From Acanthaster planci (taxonomy: Eukaryota; Echinodermata; Asteroidea; Valvatida; Acanthasteridae): a stretch of 41,501 nt of DNA. The DNA is taken from NCBI RefSeq assembly GCF_001949145.1, contig NW_019091513.1:529034-570534 (forward strand). Reading direction: 5' to 3'. Below the pieces are notes generated by a model. That model had not been told where the DNA came from. It did no database searches and saw nothing but the letters and a program-made list of their open reading frames with translations. Of this stretch, positions 1 to 11,933 are shown piece by piece; position 1 is the stretch's first letter, and every line of letters begins with the position of its first letter. The translations under genes and the position numbers were made by a program.

Positions 1-1078
1 TCTCGTCGACTAATGGAGAAAGGACACAGAAGTTTGAACTGCGCGGGCAGCATCAGGCATATTACCACTCTCTGTCATGCCTGGTGTGTCCGTAACCAGA
101 GCACTGCAAATGCTTGCCATGCCACCTGTTTCACAACCAAAAGGGCCCTCTGTACCCCATGATCATCGCCGCAATTCTTTTGCTGGTAATCTGCATAAAA
201 TAAATAGGCAAGTTGTTTATTGGACTTGGAGATCTATATGAATCCTTTTAATTACAGAATTCATACAAAAAAGTATTTTTTGAGATTTATAATCACTCCC
301 TGTGATGAAACAGCGCATCTGTTTTTGCGAACTTAACTGTCCTGAGGTGGTCAACACGTTGTTGGCCGGTCTTAGCCAATTTCAAAGACTTTCGAAACCT
401 GATGGCTCGGAGTGATAAAATTACAAACATTGTATGGATAATGAGAGTGAATCAAATTCTTTGAAATATTACTCACGCATCGGCCAAAGTATTTGAAAGC
501 TAATGGTAGATATTTTTATTTCTTTTTCCTCTTCACTGCGAGACGTTGTGGTTTATTGCAAAGAAAATTCCAAAATTAGCAATATTTGTACCACAAATAT
601 TGTCAAGACATTACTGGCCCCACTTGTCTGGCTAAGCTGCAGGCACCGTAATCAGGCATTTTTGGAATGTTTACTGTCCGTCGGATCTGGGCGGCGATGA
701 TCATCGAACACTTCGATGTGCCAGAGTTGTAACTCCTTCTGTGTCCTTCCGCTTCCTCCATGGTCGAATCAAGGGTCCACGTGACTGAAACTGGAGGACT
801 TTCTTCAGTTTCTGAGTATGGCCGAATTATTTCAAACTCGCCCTGTCCACATTCGGATAGCATCGTTGATGTTCGGGTATTTGGCCATATCTGTACTCAT
901 CATTTTTCTTTTGCTTTTTGCCCCATTCAACACAATTTTGCTCTCTTCCTACGCAGTTGTTGGAGTTTCTTTTATGTTTTCAAAGTGACCGCCACCATCA
1001 ACAGCTTGTATGTACATCTAAACATAGGATCCACCTGGGGCTTTTCTTGTGATCCTTGACATGTTCATATGCAGCAAG
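1..1078. other. Unassigned left-edge region
   Basis: No gene can be supported here. Reading frame 1 is open from base 1 to a TGA at 160-162, so a coding exon cut by the window edge is possible, but the peptide is not recognisable. Short words near 14-40 and 159-172 recur in inverted orientation near 690-765 (see findings). The open frames between 500 and 1060 on both strands are short and have no family features. Confidence 0.4.
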
Positions 1079-1240
1079 GTATGAGACGGAGGGAACCCCC
1101 CCTGCTTTGTGTTGATCATTGTCTCGCAGGAATCTGGGGAATTCCTTTCAGACATCTGGGGGGGGGGATGTGTTAAGTAACAATAGTCTGGAATGTGTAT
1201 AGGGATTGGACATGTTGGGGGGTACCCCTTGGTCTCAGTT
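1079..1240. mobile_element. MITE-like element, copy 1
   Basis: A stretch of about 160 bases is bounded by imperfect terminal inverted repeats. The left end reads TATGAGACGGAGGGAACCCC and the right end runs through GGGGGGTACCCC to GGTCTCA. Its interior, read on the minus strand, matches 23150-23308 over most of its length, including the blocks CCAATCCCTATACACA, AGACTATTGTTAC and TTAACACATCCCCCCCC. It has no coding capacity. Two dispersed copies plus inverted termini fit a short non-autonomous DNA transposon; the superfamily is not known. Confidence 0.7.
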
Positions 1241-2712
1241 CTTGCTGGGTATAGACATGTTGTGTCATGATCTATTTATATTCAGGGCCGGGTGATACCT
1301 GACCAAAGATTTTATCAAGAAACTCTAATATGTGGTCAGGGAACCAGACTACACTAATCTTATTGCCGGATATGCATAGTACGGCATTTGCTTCAGTTCA
1401 TGTGATGTATACACTTTTGCCGCCAAACCACTAATTGCTGATTTGGTTTATCTATTGCAATTTGCATATACTATGCTCACTTTCCGTTCACAATTTGTTC
1501 GTCTCAGTGATGCAATCCACTCTGATGTTATTGTTTCTAGTACCGATGTGCTCCTCAACGTACTGTTTAATCTCCGTTTATGTTTACTGTGTACCCAGCT
1601 GATTTTAGGTCCACTGACGAAAGTACTGTTGTCCCTTTGTGAAATACAAATGGTGCTGCTCTCGTTGGTCTTGTAAAGAATGACGAAAGGTCTACCTAAC
1701 TGGATTGAATCAGCTGGCTTGTAGCTTACTGTAAACTAAATTTCTTAGAATTGAATTGGTCAAAGAATAACTGGTTTTTTTTGTAGAGTTCATAAGGTGC
1801 TACCAGATCCATGTATTTATTGATAGCTGTAAAATCGAACGGGTTGCTGAACATAAGTATCTTGAGGTTGTGTTTGATGACAAGTTAAACTGGATCGAGT
1901 AACAGTGTGAATCATAATTGAGAGAAGACTAAACTCGAGAATGCACTGCTTGGGGAAATTAAATTGTTCGATGTGAGGAGGGAAATCAAGTTGATATTTT
2001 AGAGTTCTTTTTTGAAGTGTGTAAACCCACTGTTTGTTATGCTGGGCTGGAAATACTGATACGAAAGTGAAGAATTAAGTTCGATTCCATCAAACGAGCT
2101 AGCAGACACAGTCTACAGTCAACAGCTGTGGGATAAACTACAGATAGCTAGAAAGATGCTGGTCATCCTCCCCATCCAGATGAAAGACTGATGAGAAAAG
2201 TGGTCGCACAGACAAATTGATATCCTTCATTTTTCACAGACAGATTTTGCCAGCCAAAAACTTCATAATGATGCCGTCACCAGATAATCTCTATTTTTAA
2301 AGTTCTTATTGCCATCTTCAAAGGTAGTAGGCGTGGAATTACCCTCAAACTCTATTGAGTACGTTTAGCATCGTTTTCAAGCAGGATTGGGTTTTAACTT
2401 GCGTTTTGGGAAGATATTTCAGATTTTCCAAAGCTTCTATTAAAAGAACTTTAAATATTGGTGTATAGTAAGTTTCTATGCCATTTATGTAATATTTGTT
2501 GTTCTCATATTTTTTGTCTGTGTTTCGTGTGTACATGTATTTTAATATATTATTATTATATCTTAATATTTCTTAAAATATTTAAGGAAAGCAGGAGATT
2601 TCGTTTTTGGGGGGATACAAAGTGAATTATTATGTACTTTGCGATGGGCAATGTCCCTAACATTAGTGTCCCGCGACCTTCCTGGTTTCGACGTTTCACA
2701 AGTCGATGGTTT
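1241..2712. other. Intergenic, nothing recognised
   Basis: AT-rich sequence with only short open frames and no domain, RNA gene or repeat that I can name. The T-loop-like GTTCGATTCC near 2079 was checked as a tRNA B box, but no pairing T-stem or cloverleaf surrounds it. Confidence 0.4.
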
Positions 2713-3521
2713 GGTGTTCTATAGACAAAAAAATTGAGTTGCGCCATCCCACCACCACGACGTGACGCCACGACTTCTCTGTTGCGTCGTGCCGTCGCGT
2801 CTTGCCGTCATAGTGGCGCGTCTTGCCGTTGCGCTGTCGCGTCGCTTTCATTGTATGATTTTTATACGATGTGGGTTAGGCTGTTGCGTCCTGCCGTCGT
2901 GCGGTTGCGTCCTGATGTAATGCCGTCCCGTCGTGCAGTCGCGTCGTATCGTGCCGTCCTACCTTTCTGCTTCTGAAAGGGGCAGGTGATTATCACGGCC
3001 AATAGAGGGCGCATGCCAAAAGGGATGGAAAAAGTAGTGTGCGTGCACATGCTCCATAGGGCCTACAAGATGTGATCATGTGATGGTAAGGGATCTCTTG
3101 ATATGATATGGTATGGGAACTGAGCTCCGTCACTAAGAGGGCGCCCCCTATTTCCACCAGTAATGAGGCGACGGCGAAAGCACAATACGACGGCAAGACG
3201 CGACGGTTGAAGGGCACGACGCGACGGCTGAAAGGGACGACGTGAGGGGTCGCAGCACGACGAGGGGGTACGACACAAAGGCACGACGCTACAGCAAGAC
3301 AGCAGGACACGACATCACGATGCGACGGCACTTCGCGACGTTACAGCATGACAGTACAACAGCAAGATGCAATAGAATAAATATAAATTTACAATAGGAG
3401 ACAGCACAACCCAACGGCATATAGCGACGGAGATTTGGGGCCGTAGCGTCATATCGTCGCGTAGTGGTGTTGAGGTGACGGAACGACGTACGCGACATAA
3501 TTTTGTCGTCTAAAGAACACC
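2713..3521. mobile_element. Foldback element with GTCG-rich arms, copy A
   Basis: The left end GGTGTTCTATAGAC (from 2713) and the right end GTCTAAAGAACACC (to 3521) are inverted copies of each other. Inside them, the left arm (about 2755-2960) is a degenerate GTCGCGTCGTGCCGTC-type repeat, and the right arm (about 3165-3500) carries the reverse complement (GACGGCACGACGCGACG type). A non-repetitive core lies at about 2960-3165. The design recalls foldback transposons, including the TU elements described in sea urchin, but no family identity is claimed. Open frames on both strands through the arms are products of the repeat and not genes. A partner copy with a homologous left arm and core lies at 22517. 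Confidence 0.75.
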
Positions 3522-6500
3522 ATATGATGGGTTTCAGAAGACCCCTCACCCAACCGCATAGGCCTCCTGGAATCATGCGTGATGCGCTCAACATGCTCTT
3601 GCGCCTCCGGGGATAGCTGCCCGGAACTATCAGATGTGACCAGACCAAGCTAAGCCTTGCTCAGCCAATCATGGCGATGTTTGATATGATTTATTGTTTC
3701 TACCGGGTGATGAACCGTGCCTTATATTTATTGATACCGCAGAGGGCAAACGTACATCGGGCTTGAGGGTAATGCAGGGTATTGTTACCATTTTCTCACC
3801 GTTAGTTACATTCTGAGCACTTCCCCAAGAGAATGTGACAAGATTGTGACCATTGTCCATTGTGACGTCAATGCAGATTTACCCACAAAATGAACGTTTT
3901 GAGCAAAATCTGAATAAATATCCATTGAACTGCATTAAAGGGAGAGCTAAAACTCTCCCTAGTTGGTGTGATTTCCCTGTGAAGGAATTTACCGAACATA
4001 ATTGAAAGTTTTTTTGGCCCAAAATGCGCAAACACAATCGCTTTCTTGAGATATCTTTCAAAGTGTTACTAGACATTCCTATTTTTTCGCTTCCAACTTC
4101 TAGTTTGACATTGCAATCAATATGGAGGGACTTTACATGTTATGTTTTCATTTACTGAGTTCACGGAACCACCTTAGCTGAGGTGTGCTAATACAGAACG
4201 TTTTCATCCCAAGATTTTGTTAAACATTTTCCCAAAGTGCTAAATTTTAGCCTAAGCATCCGTTTTCTGTTTTGACTTAAATCTTCGGAAAATTTTGTGT
4301 GAATGTTTGAAAAACATCTCAGAAATCAGAGCTATAATTCTGATTTGAAAAAAAAATTGTATTTTACGAAACTGGGATTTGGAAACTGCAAAACCAGCAA
4401 AAAAGAAAAATGCCATTTTTAAAATCAGTGTCACATGTGTAATTACAAGCTTTTAAGAGGACGCAATTCTAAAAAAAAAAATTACTGCTTTGTTTGCTTT
4501 CATGCATTGGTGAGTTGCGGTTTTGGTTTATAATGACATTTAAAGTTCATTACATGTAGTTTATTCCCGGTTTCCAATCAATTGTCTTCTCTTCGATGAG
4601 ATGTCAAGAGCAACAAAGGTTATACATGGTTGTTGGGGGGGGGTTCTAACGCATAGAGAGACAGCGAGACAAATATTTTATGACTTTTTTGTTGGCCATC
4701 AAATTGATTTCATTTAGGTTTAGAAATACGGAGATTGCCGTGTGGCATCCCTCACTTCCTCTTTCGTAGAATAATTATGTCTGGTCGGAAAGACTGACAA
4801 CAACTTTATTCACCCATTTCCCTAATTTCCTTTTTCAATTCGGCATTATGTGGTTTCATGTCTTATAACAACTTGGAACTTTTTCTTGAGACATTTTTAA
4901 GGCGTTTTTAGGTACCTGATAGGCCACACTCAGTCGGTAAAAAAACATGAGGCAAAGATTGTCTTTGACCTCAAGCACATTATGTTTATTTCATTTTTAC
5001 AGTAAATGAATAAAAAATGTTGTGTTTTGCCTTGAGAAAGCTTGTATATCCGCTATTTTCCTGTATGGAACTGGGTATCCTAGTTAATCCAGCCTAAATT
5101 TGGTATACAAACAGAGCCATTTCCAAGAAATCCTTGCTCACTAGGATAGCCAAAAAATGGTAACCATTACATTTACTGATTTCCGTTTAAATAAATGGAC
5201 AGTTTTGAAGTAAACAGGATTTTCTAGTTGCAGATCTATTAGTCACCCCAGACAAATAAAAATAATCCTGTGATTGAGTGCAATGCACTCTAGGAGCACA
5301 TCATAGCCAGCATCCCCGCTACAAATATCGACGTTTTGTATCACTGTTTAATGCACAATTTTCTTCATTTTGGACACTTAAATTGTTGAAGTCTCTGCAT
5401 GTGGAGGTCTTAAACGACTACATGTACTCCGCTTGACTTTGTGCACGCCCACTATGATTTTCTTCAGAAGTGAGCAGCTTTCTTAAGCTACCGGCTTAAT
5501 CTCTGTGAGGGTGTCTCTCCGTCAAATGTCACAGTCCCCCAAGTCAAGGTTTGTATTGACATGTTGGCTACTGATTTCCCGGTGTATGTACTATCCACGG
5601 CGAATGCAAACATCAAGCCAGGTAACATGAACATTGCATCAACGTAGTAGCATGCTAACGAGCCTCGTACCGAGCACGTTTAAACAAATAATTTGTGTAA
5701 TTTCCCCTTACTTCCGTATGGAACGTTTCCGAACACGGTTAATATTTTAAGGCATTTCGTTTGTACGTTGGAAGTTTTAAGGCTTTCGAAAGAGAGGATA
5801 AAAGAAAGAAATATCGAATCAACAAGAGGGGGGTCACAAACACTGACGGCAGTAATAATCACAACAAAAGGAATATTCTATAATAGTTTTGTAGGATTTA
5901 CAAAAACCTTGCATATTTCCTGCCATTTGAAATTGTTCTCAAAAGAGCGTACTGACAAGGGCCAGCTTATCGGCCAAGCAAACACCACTGCCTTCGCATT
6001 GTTTCGTGGAAAGCACTGTCTATCAAAACATGTCGACAATCATCCTCTGCTTTATAATAAGTGGCAGTGTCAGTACCTTGCCTGGGATTGAAATGGTTAT
6101 TCAAAATGTTGCTGGTTATTAACAGTTAACGTTACCTTTTCAGACAAACCACAGCACGCAGGAAAATCTTTCAGTAAATTATCAGAAATAAGGACTGTAG
6201 GCCTACCCTTGGAACGATTTTCATTAGCAAACGGTTAGCTCAGATCCTGTATTTGAAATAAAATGATTGATTAAAATGATTATACATGAAGTTCCGAAAT
6301 GTCTTAAAGTTCCCTTCAGAATAAACCGCAGGCCATAGAGAACATGAGGTATTCCGAAATTTTCAAGATCGAGGGACGGTGGCGTATCCAGTATACGTGG
6401 GGTGGGGGTGAGATGGGCCAGTGGGTTGGGGGTCAACTTTTCCCCCCGTAGCACTGAAAGCGGCAAATCAGTGTTATCACCTTCCTTTGGGAGAGGATAC

Positions 6501-6639
6501 TTTCGCGGCAGAAGGAAATTTTAGTAGTAGAGAACTACCGGTTCTGCGTCAACCCCCTTTTCCACTCTGTTTCCTCCTCAAAATTCTTCGTGTAGTCGAT
6601 GCTATAGAATCCTATTCCGTGGGGAGACAACAAATTGTC
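3522..6639. other. AT-rich intergenic region, no gene recognised
   Basis: About 3.1 kb with several poly-A and poly-T runs and only short open frames. The longest, 132 codons on the + strand at 5693-6091, has no recognisable motif, no good splice context and ordinary AT-rich composition, so it is not called. No RNA gene was seen. Confidence 0.4.
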
Positions 6640-6641
6640 CA

Positions 6642-7166
6642 CTATTTGTAATCCATCGGCGATTTTTTTTGATCAGTATTTCGGATACGTCTATTTTTGC
6701 TTGGTAGTACGCATACGGTTTTTCTTTTCGTTTCTGTAATTTTTGTCAATTTGCCACCGGCGCTCGGTAGCTGCCGTTGTTGAGGATTGTATTGCAAATT
6801 TTGCAATCGCTGTCCGCGTGTGCCATCTGTACGATTTTTGTGGAGCAAACCGTTTCATAGACTTGCTGGAAAGTGAGCGAAATGGTTTTGACAGTACATT
6901 TCGCGTATGGATTTTCTTCGCTTTGCAATAGGTGCAATTGCCCTTTTACGTCCTTTTACTGCCTTGCGGGATACAAAGCCAAAAACATATATATCGTCGA
7001 CAAATTCGCTTTGGATAGTCTCTAGATCTTTCGGCCGGTCTCGGCAATTTGATACGTAGTCCAAGGTGGAAACGTCGCAGAGCAAATTGTTCTGGTACGG
7101 GTTGGACAGTAGCAAAGCGGGACCGCGATGCGTTTTTGGGAGCGCAGGCCGAGTGTTCGCAGGCAA
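6642..7166 (-). pseudogene. Degenerate minus-strand ORFs of unknown origin
   Basis: Overlapping minus-strand frames of about 60-100 codons (7166 to 6855, 6937 to 6746, 6848 to 6642) are rich in Lys and Arg. One contains a small Cys cluster, CKICN. The first and third share a frame, separated by one stop near 6855. This looks like a decayed coding sequence, perhaps from a mobile element, broken by stops and shifts. I do not recognise a family, and chance open frames remain possible. Confidence 0.2.
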
Positions 7167-7297
7167 ATGGTTTGCACTGGTGTTTCTATCGGATTGGATT
7201 TCATCTTCTTTTATAATATAGGATTTATTATTTTAAAAAGCGGTCTGCGATTTCAATGTGGTCGACTGCTTTCCTATATAGCGGCCCAAAAAATCTG

Positions 7298-7916
7298 GAA
7301 TATTTGTACTTGGCTAGAATACGTGGCTGGAATATTTTTGGTTGACTCGAATATTTGTGGCCGGCTGGAATATTTTTGGTTGGCTCGAATATTTGAGGTC
7401 GGCTGGAATATTTTTGGTTGGCTGGAATATACTTTGTACTTGGCTGGTATATTTTTGGTTGGCTGGAATATACTTTGTACTTGGCTGGAATATTTTTGGT
7501 TGGGTGGAATATTTGGGGGCTGGGTAGAATATTTTTGGTCGGCTGGAATATTTGTGGTTGGTTGGAAATTTTTTTTGATCCCCTCAAATATTTGTGGTCG
7601 GGTGTAATATTTGTGGTTGGCTAAAATATTTGTGGCTGGGTGGAATATTTGTGGTCGGCTGCAATGTTTTTGGTCAGCTGGAATATATTGGGCTGGGTAG
7701 AATATTTGTTGTCGGCTGGAATATTTGTGCTCGGTTGGAATATTTTTGACCGGCTGGAATATTTGTGGTCGGCTGGAATATTTGTGGTTGGCTAGAATAT
7801 TTGTGGCTGGGTAGAATATTTGTGGTCGGCTGGAATATTTGTGTTCGGCCGGAATATTTTTGATTGGCTCGAATATTTTGGTCGGGTGGAATGTTTCTGG
7901 TTGGCAAGGATATTTT
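7298..7916. repeat. 19-bp tandem array, about 33 units
   Basis: A head-to-tail array of a 19-base unit close to GGAATATTTGTGGTCGGCT, with variants such as GGAATATTTTTGGTTGGCT and a few 18-22 base units such as GGAATATACTTTGTACTTGGCT. Each unit centres on AATATT. Because 19 is not a multiple of 3, translation cycles through all frames every 57 bases, giving a 19-residue peptide repeat. The unit has almost no stops, so the minus strand stays open for about 230 codons. That frame is best read as a property of the repeat, with no evidence of a gene. A GG(C/G)CCAAAAAA word stands at each edge (near 7283 and 7918). Confidence 0.92.
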
Positions 7917-8464
7917 GGGCCAAAAAAAATCCTATACCACGGCGTGCAGTAAAGGATATAGGGCATATAGAATAGGAAAGGAATGGGGGCAGGGGGATCT
8001 TATGAAAGCGTCTCACGTTTTTAATGTCAACCTCTGCAATTTCTTCGGGTTGAGTGTAAGCTTTAAACGCTTTAATGAGATCTTGTTTGACGACTCTGCC
8101 CTTGTGTGTAAATGGGATGTCGAGTGTTCTTGAACCGTTTTCAACGCTGGCGATATGACTGACGCGGGAGGTACCTGAATTGCCTTTGGTTCGTTCGGAT
8201 GGCTTCAATGAGCTCAGGTTTGGTGTGAAATTTACGCTTGGGTGCCGATAATGGAATGTTATACTGCTTGACAAAATCTGCTAAAAACGCTTTCTTGAAT
8301 CGATTGAAGGTTGATAATAGTGGTCTGTGTTTTAGGTTGCTCATGTCTCTATTTATACATAGGTTTTTAAAATTTTTCTCATTTTTTCCCGCGACTTGAC
8401 TTGACGTGTTTTTTATATATTGTTCTCTTATGATAGTCCGTTTATTTAAGGCGATTGTAAACAT
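7917..8464 (-). pseudogene. Two-frame minus-strand ORF next to the 19-bp array
   Basis: Two overlapping minus-strand frames look like one coding region broken by a frameshift near 8180. The upstream part starts with ATG at 8464 and contains FLADFVKQYNIPL followed by KPELIEAIR. The downstream part contains TLDIPF followed by VKQDLIKAFKAY, then runs on into the tandem array. The two segments resemble each other, with an (I/L)-P then K-(P/Q)-(E/D)-L-I pattern like a small helical SAP-type DNA-binding motif; that resemblance is inference. A TTATAAAG box on the minus strand (8500-8493) lies about 30 bases before the first ATG. It may be a decayed gene of a mobile element. Confidence 0.25.
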
Positions 8465-11400
8465 AGCACATTTTGCTTAGAACAGAGCCGTGCTTTATAA
8501 GTAAGTCACGAGTCGAGAGTAGTAGCCGGCGACCGGGAAAGCGAGGGGAAGTCCCTTTGTGTACAGTGTAAGTACCGGGATTATATGTAGATGTAAGTGC
8601 GGTAAAAACGTCGGGGTCAAAGGTCAAGGTAAGTGAAGTGGGGAAACACCGGCGGAGAGGAGGAAACAGAGTGGAAAATTGGGTGACGTAGAACCGGTAG
8701 TTCTCTTCTACTATTTTGGACAATCGTTTCAGAAACAAAATGGCCTTTTTAGCTTCCCGACCTAAAACCTAACATCACTTCCCCCGGGGGGGGGCTAGGG
8801 AAGTAGAGTTGGCGTAGCCTGAATTAACCCCACAGAAAGACGTGAATTCGGGCCGTATCAGTGCGAGAATCCAAAACTCGAACACGCACTTGCATGCCTC
8901 GGTATCATTCCATCTTCATAAAATGATCCTGGCGCTACTATTATTGAACACGTTGTGTTGAATTGATTGTAATTATCTGTGTGCACAGAAACATAATATT
9001 GCACAGCAAAGGAAACGGCCGCGCAATACAAACACTATTATAGACGACTTGATGTCAAGCCTAGCAAATCACATGACAGGCCACATTACGCTACAGTCAT
9101 ATGAAGTGCACGTGAATCATAAGGGCAAGGAGTACAATGCATGCAGTACATTAAAATACGGCGTCAACATATTTCAACGTTGCCATGTCAGCCATTTTTG
9201 TTGGTGAGCCTGTTATCTTTCAAACGTTAAAGACTACAGGCCGTGATGCAGCTGCACGTAAGTGAAGCAGACCTGTATGGATGAGGGAATGACGGTGCTG
9301 ACGTACGGTGTGGGATCATGGACGAATTCCCCCAATCACGGAGGAAGGATACAATCACTAATGCCGGGATGAGAGACTGAATAAAAGCTCATAGGCCTGC
9401 TGAACCCACAGTAAGTTGGACAACATTAGGTACGGCATACTTTTTTTTTTGGACATGTACATATTCACTGTTCAGAATGCTTGCACGTACGAACACCAGG
9501 CACCGAACGTGTGTACAACATCATGTGCATGTTCGCTTTTTTGTATTACATTAATTATAAGTGTCTGTTCTGGACAGTTAGAGTTGCTCTGTGGTTAAAG
9601 TTCAAGTTGCGTCAACCTGTAACCCGGCTTGCTAGGGGCATGATGCGGACTCAGTCCTGTGACGTGACCCAGTTGTGGTGAATAGACCTACCTGTCATAG
9701 TGTCTATTTTAAACATAAAATGTCATCTGACGGTATTTATAACACATTTTTAAAGACGACACGCTCTACTGGCTTGATTTTTAACGCATATATCAGAGCA
9801 TGCTTTTGGCAATCCAGAAATGCCTCACTACACAAGTAATGAAAACTGACTTTGTGTCATTTTCTACTTTGATCTTTACATCTAATAAGCTTCTGCACGA
9901 AACTACTGTCGAGTATCCAGCATTCCTGCTGCAGTGCAAACGAAACACGTGATGTTGTACTGCAATGAATTGAGTTTTGCAGTCATGATGAATGTTGGAA
10001 GCCTAACTTCTCGTAATTAAAGTCCAAAAAAACCTGAGAAAAGGAAGAGGGAAACTGTACCAGTCGTCAGTTAAAAAGAGGAAATTTAGACAAATCCTAG
10101 GAGAACTTATGCATCTGATACATGTCCTTGGCGAGGGCAAGCATTTTCAAGGGTGTCGATGAATATAGGCCGAGCCGTACATGTATTTTGGGGTGGGGAA
10201 AACTTCTTTTTTTGGGGGGGGAATAGTGAATTGTTTTTCATGTAACCCTTCATGGCCTACATAGCCATTCATCATTTCCCCTCCATAATTGTATGACCAT
10301 TGGTTAGTTTCCTTTTAGTTGCACCCAGACCTTTGAAACACGTGCATGTTATTTGTGGCTATCCGAAATTGGTGTTGTTTCAACCCAATTTGGCAATTAA
10401 ATTAATATCTGCTTCATTTCCATCCAGAAATATTAACCATTTTAGATTAAAATGAACAATGTGAAATTCCAATCGCGAAAAGTGGGTTACACAACCCAAA
10501 TTTGGGTACTTGCAGTTTTCCTGCGTGCACACGGCCCCTGAAAACAGGCACCGCCGGACGGAGTTATACATGTGTAGCTTTGTTATCATTGCAGTGAGTG
10601 CAACCTTTTTTTGCATTTTAGTACCACCACCATCACTGGCGCCGCCCGACAACTGACAGGAAACGAAACCAACTGTACGTCTACATCCGCAGTATATGTG
10701 TACATGTGCATGAACATGTACATACTGCGTATGTCATAATATTACATTGTGTAGTTGTTTCGTTTTCTACTGACCGCCGTGTCGCATAGCATAGGCTTTG
10801 AACTTTGGGCCACAGCGTAGGCCTACAGTTTCACGGAGCCCTCGATCCGATTCCAATTCCGATTGTCTACCGGTTCGTGTCTGATTTCTCTAGTCAGGTC
10901 AGAATCCTGAAACCCTGAGTCTTTGCTCAAGCCCCGTGCCATAGAAAATGACAGCAACCACTACAAGAGACCAGCGGAACCACGGAAATGCGACAAGGCA
11001 CGTACAGTTGTGTATGATCACTATCGCGCGCGTCTGTGACTGGGTGAATGGCTACAATCAGACTCAGTTGAGATAATGAGATACATTGTTTGTCCATCCT
11101 CACGTAAATGCATAGCTTTACACAACAGTCTTCAAAAATCATCATTTAACCTGTCTATGGGGGCGTGGGTCCGGGAGTCTCCACCGTGACGCTGATTATA
11201 AATATATAAAATCATCAAAAAGTGGTTCACCTGTAAAGGAAACTTATACACGAGCACGTGTTTATGTGATTGATGGTATTCTCTTTCAGCTTATGGTTAA
11301 AAAATCCTGTGGTATCTACTTAGTAACTTAAGTTAAGCATGATTTAAAACATGGTGTTTTATCCTTGGCACTTGTATCTGCAGACTACAGTTGTAAGTCG

Positions 11401-11742
11401 ATGTAGGCTACATTTTTTCATGGCAGTTTAGGTTATATATTCGAAATTAAAACTTAAAGATTAGTTATTAATTGCTTATGTGCGATTTTAATCAGATTAA
11501 TTGACTAAAATCTCTTAATCGAAAGCACCATTTGATTTGTAACTGAAGAAAGAAATAATTTAAATTTTGCACGTGTAAGTTAAATGTAAGTACTTTGGAA
11601 TACCCATGATTAGATCGACATAACTCCAGCTAAAAATCCGATTTCAATAGAAAGATACGATTTTAGTTTTAAAGATCCAAATCGTTGATGAAAGAAATAA
11701 TAATTAAAAAATCTCCAGCCCTGATTCTACCTTTCTCTTACT
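8465..11742. other. Intergenic, no gene recognised
   Basis: Contains a GC-rich patch near 8500-8800 with open minus-strand codons (8738 to 8442) but no recognisable protein, a G-run near 8783, and AT-rich sequence beyond about 11200. The short + and - frames (60-90 codons) have no family features. No tRNA, rRNA or snRNA was seen. Confidence 0.4.
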
Positions 11743-11749
11743 ATATAGC
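11743..11749 (+). promoter_or_regulatory. Possible TATA box of the NLR gene
   Basis: TATATAG lies about 150 bases upstream of the proposed start codon at 11900, which would leave a 5' untranslated region of roughly 120 bases. It was picked only because of its place before the proposed first exon. The surrounding DNA is AT-rich, so a chance match is likely enough that this stays tentative. Confidence 0.2.
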
Positions 11750-11899
11750 TTTCAAGGTAAAACCGAGCTGCCTATAGCTTTTCATGCATCTTGAACTTGT
11801 ACTCTCACTGTTCCCACGATTTAACCCTGTATACTTGATTTAATACGTTCTGGTTATTTCTTACAACCCAGAGACGAGTACTAGGAGAAACGGGAGACA

Positions 11900-11933
11900 A
11901 TGGGTGCAGTTTGGAGCTGGCTGCTTGGATCAG
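11900..11933 (+). CDS. NLR-like gene, proposed first coding exon
   Basis: ATG at 11900 sits in a good start context (A at -3, G at +4). The exon encodes MGAVWSWLLGS plus one base and ends at CAG followed by GTAGGA. It leaves phase 1, exactly what the 13170 exon needs (G + GG = Gly). The MGxxxS start fits the N-myristoylation pattern (Gly2, Ser6), which would put the receptor at a membrane. This placement rests on phase, start context and position only. An undetected upstream exon carrying a death-fold domain is the main alternative. Confidence 0.45.

Noticed and set aside
2079-2089. GTTCGATTCC as a tRNA T-loop
   Set aside because: The flanking bases do not pair as a T-stem, and no anticodon or acceptor stem is found upstream.
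2734-3331. Open frames on both strands rich in Arg, Ala, Ser and Val
   Set aside because: They run through the GTCG/GACG arms of the foldback element. The same low-complexity peptides appear in copy B at 22538-22968, so they follow from the repeat.
5693-6091. 132-codon + strand ORF
   Set aside because: No motif, no splice context, AT-rich composition like its surroundings, and an overlapping minus frame. Consistent with chance.
7274-7966. 230-codon minus-strand ORF as a real protein gene
   Set aside because: It is the 19-bp tandem array read through; the unit lacks stop-forming triplets in any frame, and no flanking coding features are intact.
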